DNA of 26,755 nt, taken from positions 1 through 26,755 of the forward strand of contig DASVDW010000224.1 in assembly GCA_036380925.1 (NCBI GenBank), read 5' to 3'. The stretch's first letter is position 1. Each line of letters opens with the position of its first letter. The DNA is from JAICLV01 sp036380925. Lineage in GTDB: Bacteria > Actinomycetota > Actinomycetes > Acidothermales > Acidothermaceae. Below the pieces are notes generated by a model. That model searched no databases. It was given only the letters and a program-made list of their open reading frames with translations, and was not told the origin of the DNA. Both the position numbers and the translations under genes were made by a program. Below, piece by piece: positions 6,873-12,397 of the stretch.

Positions 6873-8945
6873 ATGGCGGACGTGACCCACCCACCTCGCC
6901 ACGACGTCTTGGCCGGCCTCGACCCCGAGCAGCGGGCGGCCGCCGAAGCGGTGCGGGGGCCGGTCTGCGTCCTGGCCGGCGCGGGCACCGGCAAGACGCG
7001 CGCGATCACCCACCGCATCGCGTTCGCCGTGCACGAAGGGGTGGTCGCACCCGGCCACGTGCTCGCCGTGACGTTCACCACCCGCGCGGCCGGTGAGTTG
7101 CGCGGCCGGTTGCGGCAGCTCGGCGCCAACGGCGTGCAGGCGCGCACGTTTCACGCGGCGGCGCTGCGTCAGCTGCAGTACTTCTGGCCGCGGGCGGTCG
7201 GCGGCGAGTTGCCGGCGGTGCTGCAGTCGAAGGTGCCGTTGCTCGCGGAGGTGTCCGGCCGGCTGCGGCTGTCGCTGTCGCCGTCCGAGCTTCGCGACGT
7301 CGCCGGCGAGATCGAGTGGATGAAGGCGCTGCAGCGGCCACCTGACGACTACCCGGCGTCCGTCGAGTTGGAGCATCGCATCCCGCCGCGCCCGGCCGCC
7401 GACGTCGCGGCGATCTACGCGGGCTACGAGGATCTCAAGCTTCGCAAGAACTTGTTCGACTTCGAGGATCTGCTGCTGCATGCCACCGCGCTGCTGGAGA
7501 CCGAGCCCGAGGTCGCGGCGCAGGTGCGCGAGCAGTACCGCTACTTCGTCGTCGACGAGTACCAAGACGTCAATCCGGCCCAGCAGCGGCTGCTCGACGC
7601 GTGGCTCGGCGGTCGCGACGATGTCTGCGTCGTCGGCGACCCGGAGCAGACCATCTACTCGTTCGCGGGCGCGTCGCCGAGCCACCTGCTCGGCTTTCCG
7701 GCGCGCTATCCGAAGGCGACCGTGGTGCGGTTGGTCCGCGACTATCGCTCCACCCCGCAGGTGGTGGCGCTCGCCAATCGGCTGGCCGGCGGCCAGCTGG
7801 TCGCCCAGCGCCAGCCGGGCCCGACCCCGACGCTGAGCAGCCACGACGACGAGGTCGCCGAGGCGAGCGCGGTGGCCACCAAGGCGGCGAAGCTGATCGC
7901 CGACGGCATGCCGGCCAGCGAGATCGCGGTGCTGTTTCGGATCAACGCGCAGTCGCAGACCTACGAGCAGGCGCTGGCCGAGGCCGGCGTTCCGTACGTC
8001 CTGCGCGGCGGCGAGCGGTTCTTCGAGCGGCCCGAGGTGCGCGAGGCGATGTTCCTGCTGCGCGGCGCGGCGCGCTCGGTCTCGGACGACGCGCCGCTGG
8101 GCGAAAGCGTGCGCGCCGTGCTCGCCAGCGCCGGTCTGACGCCGGTCGCCCCGGCGGGCGCCGGCGCCGCGCGCGAACGCTGGGAGTCGCTCGCCGCGCT
8201 CGCCCGGCTCGCCGAAGACCGCACCGAGGGCGGCTTGCCGGAGTTCGTCAGCGAGCTAGGGGAGCGCGCCGCGCTACAACACGCGCCGGTGGTCGACGGC
8301 GTCACGCTCGCATCACTGCACGCCGCGAAGGGCTTGGAGTGGGACGCCGTCTTCATCGTCGGGCTGGCCGACGGCACGCTGCCGATCGTCTACGCCGAGA
8401 CGCCCGACCAGATCGAGGAGGAGCGCCGCCTGCTCTACGTCGGCATCACCCGCGCGCGGGTCGCCCTGTCGCTGTCGTGGGCGGCGGCCCGTTCGCCGGG
8501 CGGCCGGGCCAGTCGCGGTCCGTCGCGTTTCCTCGAGGCGCTGCGGGCCGAGCTCGCCGGTGGCGGCGAGCGCGCCACGTCGTCTGCTCGGGCCGCTTCC
8601 GGACGACGCGAGCGGGTCGCCGCGAGCGCGCGTTGCCGGGTGTGCGGCCGGGTGTTGACCGGCGGCGCGGAGCGGAAGCTGGGCCGGTGCCTCGGCTGTC
8701 CCGGCGACGTCGACGAGGCGTTGTTCGAGAAGCTGCGCGGCTGGCGGCTTGATCGGTCGCGCGAGTTGAAGCAGCCGGCGTTTTGCGTCTTCACCGACGC
8801 GACCCTCACCCGAATTGCGGAGGTTCGGCCGTCGACACGCGCCGAACTCGCGTCGATCGGCGGCGTCGGTCCGGCCAAGCTGGACGCGTTCGGCGACGAC
8901 GTCTTGGCGCTGTGCGCCGACGTCGCCGCAAAGTTAACCGAATAA
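6873..8945 (+). CDS. uvrD2: ATP-dependent DNA helicase UvrD2 with tetracysteine and HRDC
   Basis: The 690-residue superfamily-1A helicase has the Walker A motif AGAGTGKT (residues 35-42), Walker B VVDEYQD, motif III GDPEQTIYSFAGA, motif IV/V region ASLHAAKGLEWD, and motif VI LLYVGITRAR. After the motor comes CRVCG...RCLGC, the tetracysteine typical of actinobacterial UvrD2, and then a C-terminal HRDC domain (about residues 610-685). UvrD2 unwinds DNA with 3'-5' polarity; it is essential in M. tuberculosis. The start is the ATG at 6873. The whiB7 promoter elements begin within its last codons and stop, so the two genes sit back to back in the same direction. Confidence 0.95.
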   Translation: MADVTHPPRHDVLAGLDPEQRAAAEAVRGPVCVLAGAGTGKTRAITHRIAFAVHEGVVAPGHVLAVTFTTRAAGELRGRLRQLGANGVQARTFHAAALRQLQYFWPRAVGGELPAVLQSKVPLLAEVSGRLRLSLSPSELRDVAGEIEWMKALQRPPDDYPASVELEHRIPPRPAADVAAIYAGYEDLKLRKNLFDFEDLLLHATALLETEPEVAAQVREQYRYFVVDEYQDVNPAQQRLLDAWLGGRDDVCVVGDPEQTIYSFAGASPSHLLGFPARYPKATVVRLVRDYRSTPQVVALANRLAGGQLVAQRQPGPTPTLSSHDDEVAEASAVATKAAKLIADGMPASEIAVLFRINAQSQTYEQALAEAGVPYVLRGGERFFERPEVREAMFLLRGAARSVSDDAPLGESVRAVLASAGLTPVAPAGAGAARERWESLAALARLAEDRTEGGLPEFVSELGERAALQHAPVVDGVTLASLHAAKGLEWDAVFIVGLADGTLPIVYAETPDQIEEERRLLYVGITRARVALSLSWAAARSPGGRASRGPSRFLEALRAELAGGGERATSSARAASGRRERVAASARCRVCGRVLTGGAERKLGRCLGCPGDVDEALFEKLRGWRLDRSRELKQPAFCVFTDATLTRIAEVRPSTRAELASIGGVGPAKLDAFGDDVLALCADVAAKLTE

Positions 8946-8980
8946 ATGCATTGCTTGGCCGGTTGGCCACCACGTAGCCT
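8941..8980 (+). promoter_or_regulatory. Predicted WhiB7-dependent promoter of the whiB7 leader
   Basis: The AT-rich block AATAAAT (8941-8947), which includes the end of the uvrD2 stop codon, ends 3 bp before TTGCTT (8951-8956, -35). An 18-bp spacer follows, then TAGCCT (8975-8980, -10). WhiB7 promoters are known to need an AT-rich motif about 3 bp upstream of the -35, read by the WhiB7 AT-hook in complex with SigA. The arrangement fits that rule and implies autoactivation. Predicted start is near 8987. This is inferred from pattern, not mapped. Confidence 0.65.
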
Positions 8981-9088
8981 GCACAAGTCGGTTTCGGGAG
9001 GTCGCCCGTTCGGCTGCCCGAGGCCAGAAATCTTGCAATAGCAACAACCTTTAGCGGTGCGTCTAGTGGCGGAAGGAGGTAACGACTG

Positions 9089-9424
9089 ATGGAGAGCACG
9101 ATTCGCACGCGCGGTGCTGCTGTCGTCAGCGTTCCCGCTCCTGCCGTCCAACCGGCTGCCTGGCAGATCGCGGTGACGGGTGTCGCGGGAGTCGCGGCCG
9201 CGTCACGTCTGCGCGGCGCCATTCGTCTTCATGTTGTTGGTCTTGGCATGTGGCGTGGGCAGCCCTCGCTCGGCAACGGCTCGTCCGGCAACGGCGCGCC
9301 GGCACCGGTCGCCGCCATGGCGTCGGCAGCCATCGCCCGCATCAGCAAGGTCAACCGCAAGGCCACGAAGCAGTTCCGCAGCACGGTGTACGACGGGCCC
9401 CGGCCCTGGAAGGTCCCGGTTTGA
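9089..9424 (+). CDS. Leader ORF (111 codons) upstream of whiB7
   Basis: An ATG at 9089 follows a perfect Shine-Dalgarno AAGGAGGT (9074-9081) at ideal spacing, the strongest ribosome site in the window. The 111-residue product is Ala/Val-rich at first and then basic (ISKVNRKATKQF), ending RPWKVPV; I recognise no domain. Codon third positions stay GC-rich in the second half, which supports real translation. Its TGA (9422-9424) lies 25 nt before the attenuator hairpin. In mycobacteria and Streptomyces, whiB7/wblC expression is controlled by an upstream ORF whose translation dictates termination; I infer the same role here. It could also encode a functional small protein. Length is unusual for a simple sensor peptide. 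Confidence 0.6.
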   Translation: MESTIRTRGAAVVSVPAPAVQPAAWQIAVTGVAGVAAASRLRGAIRLHVVGLGMWRGQPSLGNGSSGNGAPAPVAAMASAAIARISKVNRKATKQFRSTVYDGPRPWKVPV

Positions 9425-9449
9425 AACCGCACTCAGACCGGCTCACTCC

Positions 9450-9495
9450 AGGCCGCGGAACCCGAATCACCGGGATCCGCGGCCTCTTTGTTTGG
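9450..9495 (+). terminator. Intrinsic terminator / attenuator in the whiB7 leader
   Basis: The arm 9450-9459 pairs perfectly with 9476-9485, and CCCG (9461-9464) pairs with CGGG (9471-9474) across a single A-A mismatch, giving a stem of about 14 bp with a small loop. TCTTTGTTT follows directly. It lies 25 nt after the leader ORF and more than 200 nt before whiB7, so it would stop transcription before whiB7 unless the 5' arm is sequestered. Confidence 0.85.
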
Positions 9496-9505
9496 CCCGA
9501 TTTAT

Positions 9506-9544
9506 TTGCCCCGACAAGTTGCCCCGACAAGTTGCCCCGACGAG
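9506..9544 (+). repeat. 13-bp tandem repeat, three copies, in the whiB7 leader
   Basis: TTGCCCCGACAAG repeats head to tail at 9506, 9519 and 9532; the last copy has one change (GACGAG). The array begins about 20 nt after the attenuator stem and is followed by further CCCCGAC-like sequence. It is untranslated by any convincing ORF. Its function is unknown; it might be a slippage product or an element of the leader RNA. Confidence 0.9.
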
Positions 9545-9707
9545 TCCCCCCGTCCCCGACCTAGTTGTCCCTACTACCGCCTCACGCTGACGGAAAGTGT
9601 CCGACCCCAAAGGTTGGATCGACAGCGCCGTAGGCCGTGCTAGCCCAGCCCAAGTCGCGCCACCGATGAGCGCGACGCACCTACGACGTCACTAGGGGGT
9701 GACGCAG

Positions 9708-9992
9708 ATGCTGACCGGCCCGTTCGACCGCGTGCTCGCGCAAGCGCTGCGACGGTCGATGGAGATCCCGTGCCTGACGGTCGACCCGGAGTTGTTCTTC
9801 GCCGAGTCGCCCGACGACGTCGAGACCGCCAAGGCCATGTGTGCTGACTGCCCAGTGCGCACCGCGTGCTTGGCCGCCGCCATCGAGCGGCGCGAGCCGT
9901 GGGGCGTGTGGGGCGCCGAGTTGTTCGTGCAGGGTGTCGTCGTTCCACGCAAGCGCCCGCGGGGGCGTCCGCGCAAGGAGGTCGCGGCCTGA
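9708..9992 (+). CDS. whiB7: WhiB7 transcriptional regulator
   Basis: The 94-residue protein has the four iron-sulfur cysteines (IPC, CADC, TAC), the WhiB turn as EPWGVWGAE, and the C-terminal AT-hook RPRGRPRK that defines WhiB7 among WhiB proteins. It binds SigA and activates intrinsic antibiotic-resistance genes after translation stress. The ATG at 9708 is preferred because GGGGGTG lies 6-7 nt upstream; a GTG at 9699 would add three residues but has no room for a ribosome site. It is preceded by a long regulated leader (promoter, leader ORF, attenuator, repeats) and followed by a stem-loop at 10035. Position next to uvrD2 matches mycobacteria. Confidence 0.95.
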   Translation: MLTGPFDRVLAQALRRSMEIPCLTVDPELFFAESPDDVETAKAMCADCPVRTACLAAAIERREPWGVWGAELFVQGVVVPRKRPRGRPRKEVAA

Positions 9993-10034
9993 CCGCCAGG
10001 TCGGCCGATCGGCCCACCGGCGGCGATAACCCCG

Positions 10035-10075
10035 GGCTCGGCCAAGCAGCCAGCACCACATCGCTTGGCCGAGCC
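10035..10075 (+). terminator. Strong stem-loop downstream of whiB7
   Basis: GGCTCGGCCAAGC (10035-10047) pairs perfectly with GCTTGGCCGAGCC (10063-10075) around a 15-nt loop, 43 nt after the whiB7 stop. No T-run follows, so it is either a U-less terminator of the kind proposed in Actinobacteria or an mRNA-stabilising hairpin. Confidence 0.6.
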
Positions 10076-10181
10076 GGCAGTTCCTGAAGTGGACTGCCCA
10101 ACCACCGCGCGTGCGGCTGCGCCGCAGCCGGGCACGCCGCACTGTCCGTGTGCCGACTTTCCTTACACCGTGGGGTTTTTC

Positions 10182-10352
10182 ATGTTTATCAATGACGCGC
10201 ATGCGCGCACCGTGGTAGCCGATCGACATAGCATCGCCCGCGACGCCGAGTTGCGCGCGCAGCTGGTGGCCGCGCATCGAGCGCGGGTGAACCGGGAGCG
10301 CACGCAGGCTCGATCGCGCTGGATCCGGCGGGTGCTACTGGCGACCCGGTAG
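10182..10352 (+). CDS. Small basic hypothetical protein (56 aa)
   Basis: An ATG at 10182 opens a 56-residue frame ending TAG at 10350-10352, with GTGGGG just upstream. The product is rich in Arg and Ala and predicted helical over most of its length (DAELRAQLVAAHRARVNRER), ending SRWIRRVLLATR; no family is recognised. Third codon positions are GC-rich after the first few codons, and a clear intrinsic terminator follows 11 nt after the stop, both supporting a real gene. A longer frame from a TTG at 10065 would begin inside the whiB7 stem-loop and contains a poor-looking Cys/Pro segment, so I reject that start. Confidence 0.5.
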   Translation: MFINDAHARTVVADRHSIARDAELRAQLVAAHRARVNRERTQARSRWIRRVLLATR

Positions 10353-10363
10353 ACGAGACGGTT

Positions 10364-10396
10364 GGGGCCGCGTCCGCAAGGGCGCGGCCCCTTTCG
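10364..10396 (+). terminator. Intrinsic terminator after the 56-aa ORF
   Basis: GGGGCCGCG (10364-10372) pairs perfectly with CGCGGCCCC (10383-10391) around a 10-nt loop and is followed by TTTCG. It separates the whiB7 region from the acyltransferase-FHA-kinase unit. Confidence 0.8.
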
Positions 10397-10501
10397 CATG
10401 CCGTTCGTCCGCAGGAAACCCTCGCCGGCGGGCTAGGGCGCCGCGGCGCCGCTGGTTCTTAGCGTGGTCGCGATCACCAGGGAACAGGGGAGTTGCCGAC
10501 C

Positions 10502-11722
10502 GTGCCGGTGCGCGTGCCGAGCCAGCGTCCGCCGCTTGTGCCGACGCTCACGGCTGGCGTCAGCTACGAGCCGCGGTCGGATCACGACGCGCGCGCCGGG
10601 CGGTGGGCGGCATTGGACGTCGCGCGCGGCGTCGCCGTCGCCGGCATGCTCGTCGTCGAACAACTGCCGGCCGGGCCGGGCGGGTACCCGTGGCTGCGCC
10701 ACGCGTTGTGGAACGGATGGACAGGCGCCGACCTGGTCTTCCCGGCCTTCCTATTCCTCGTCGGCATCAGCGTCGATCAGTTGGTCGGACGACGCGGCCG
10801 GGCCGGCCTTTGGCGGCTGGTCAAGCGGGCGGTCGCGCTGATCGTCGTCGGCGTCTTGTTCAACGCCTGGGCGGCGGACGGCGCCGACTTCGCGCAGGCC
10901 CGTTGGCCCGGCGTGCTGCAGCGCATCGGCGTCGTGAGCCTGGCCTGCGGCGTGATCGTGTTCGTCGTCCGGCGAAAGGCGTGGCCGGTGCTGGCCGTCG
11001 CGGGCGCGCTGCTGGTCGGATACGCGCAACTGCTCACCCGGGCGCCGCTGGCGTGCGGTGCCGGAGTCCTCACGCCGGCGTGCAACCTGCCGGGTCGGAT
11101 CGACCTCGCCGTGTTCGGGTCGGCGCACATCTATCACCAAGGTGTGTTCGGTCACGATCCGGAAGGGCTGCTGTCGACGCTCGGCGCGCTGGCGACCGCG
11201 TTGCTCGGCGTCGCCGTCGGTCGGCTGATGCGCGAGCGTCCGGGATGGCGGGTGATCACCGCGCTGGCCGCCGGCGCCGCGCTCGCCTGGCTGGTGACCC
11301 ATCTCGGGCTCGCCGGCCCGCCGGTGAACAAACGATTGTGGACGCCCGCGTTCGTGCTGTTGACCGCCGCCACCAGCGTCACGCTGTTGCTGGTTTGCCA
11401 TGCCGTCGCGGACGTCGGCGGGGCGGCGCGGCAGCGCGTCGTCCGGCTCGCCGCGACGACCGTCAGCTGGCCGTGGGTGGCGCTCGGCCGCAACGCGCTC
11501 GTCGTCTACGTCGGGCAGCACGTGCTCGGCGCGATCGCCGCGAAGACGCCGGCGCACGACGGGCCGACCGCGACCAGCCTGGCGGGCTACCTGCAGGGCC
11601 GGACGTTCGCCGGTGGCTGGCTCGTCCTCGACGCGCAGTGGACCTACGTGGCGGCCATGTTGCTGCTGTGGTCGGCCGTCGCCGCCGCGATGCACTGCGC
11701 GCGCTGGTATGTCACCCTCTAA
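10502..11722 (+). CDS. HGSNAT-like (DUF5009/DUF1624-type) membrane acyltransferase
   Basis: The ~406-residue polytopic membrane protein opens with a cytoplasmic stretch, then LDVARGVAVAGMLVVE and HALWNGWTGADLVFPAFLFL followed by VGIS. This is the hallmark start of the heparan-alpha-glucosaminide N-acetyltransferase-like family. PGVLQRIGVVSLACG is another family motif, and about nine or ten hydrophobic helices follow. Relatives move acetyl groups across membranes to sugars; here the acceptor is unknown, with cell-envelope glycans a reasonable guess. GTG at 10502 is preferred because AGGGGAG ends 9 nt upstream; a TTG at 10493 is also in frame. The FHA gene starts 39 bp downstream, so an operon with it and the kinase is likely. 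Confidence 0.83.
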   Translation: MPVRVPSQRPPLVPTLTAGVSYEPRSDHDARAGRWAALDVARGVAVAGMLVVEQLPAGPGGYPWLRHALWNGWTGADLVFPAFLFLVGISVDQLVGRRGRAGLWRLVKRAVALIVVGVLFNAWAADGADFAQARWPGVLQRIGVVSLACGVIVFVVRRKAWPVLAVAGALLVGYAQLLTRAPLACGAGVLTPACNLPGRIDLAVFGSAHIYHQGVFGHDPEGLLSTLGALATALLGVAVGRLMRERPGWRVITALAAGAALAWLVTHLGLAGPPVNKRLWTPAFVLLTAATSVTLLLVCHAVADVGGAARQRVVRLAATTVSWPWVALGRNALVVYVGQHVLGAIAAKTPAHDGPTATSLAGYLQGRTFAGGWLVLDAQWTYVAAMLLLWSAVAAAMHCARWYVTL

Positions 11723-11761
11723 GCCGGCGCGGCCGCCGAGCCGCGCAACGGGTGGTGTTCG

Positions 11762-12397
11762 GTGAGCGCGTATCTCGAGGTGTGGGGCCAGCGCGGCCCC
11801 CAGCTCGTCGACCTCGCGGCCGGTCGCGCGACCGTCGGGCGCGGCGCCGACAACGACGTCGCGCTGCCCTGGGATCGCACCGTCTCCACGCTGCACGCGG
11901 TGTTGCAGCGCTACCCGTCCGGCTGGTCGGTGCGCGACCTGGGTTCGACGAACGGGACGTTCGTGAACAACGCGCGGGTGACCGCCGAGCAGCGGCTGCG
12001 CAACGGCGACGAGGTCACCGTCGGCGCCAGCCGGCTGGTGTTTCGGCTGCGCAACGCGCCTGCGTCGACGTTGACCGCCGGCGCCGATCCGCCGCCGCAC
12101 GTCACCCGACGGGAGCGCGAGGTGTTGCTGGCCCTGTGCGAGCCGTTGGTCGAGGGCGACATGTTCACCGAGGCCGCGACGGTGGCCAGCATCGCGCAGC
12201 GGCTGGTCGTCACCGAGGCGGCGGTCAAATTCCACCTGGCGAACCTTTACGACAAGTTCGACGTCCACGACACCGGTGAGGGCGGGCGACGCTCACGGCT
12301 CGCCAACGAGGCGATCCGGCGCCGCGCGTTGACGTTGTCGGAGCTGCGGTCGCGGTTTCGGACGGACGCGGGGTCGGACGGGCGGTCGGACTCGTGA
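11762..12397 (+). CDS. FHA-domain protein with LuxR-like C-terminal HTH
   Basis: In the 211-residue protein, residues ~18-95 form a forkhead-associated domain: TVGRGADNDVALP, then STLHAVL, and DLGSTNGTFVNN carry the conserved phosphothreonine-binding Gly, Arg, Ser, His and Asn. Residues ~115-185 look like a LuxR-type helix-turn-helix, beginning TRREREVLLALCE and with the recognition helix region VTEAAVKFHLANLYDKF. The protein should therefore bind a phosphorylated partner and DNA. Its GTGA stop overlaps the start of the Ser/Thr kinase (12394-12397), the obvious partner. The plan recalls EmbR, a PknH target in mycobacteria, but with the domains in reverse order. Target genes are unknown; autoregulation is plausible. 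Confidence 0.85.
   Translation: MSAYLEVWGQRGPQLVDLAAGRATVGRGADNDVALPWDRTVSTLHAVLQRYPSGWSVRDLGSTNGTFVNNARVTAEQRLRNGDEVTVGASRLVFRLRNAPASTLTAGADPPPHVTRREREVLLALCEPLVEGDMFTEAATVASIAQRLVVTEAAVKFHLANLYDKFDVHDTGEGGRRSRLANEAIRRRALTLSELRSRFRTDAGSDGRSDS

Noticed and set aside
11727..11746. Stem-loop (GCGCGGC/GCCGCGC) between acyltransferase and FHA genes as a terminator
   Set aside because: The stem is short (7 bp) with no T-run, in a 39-bp gap between co-directional genes; it is more likely incidental.
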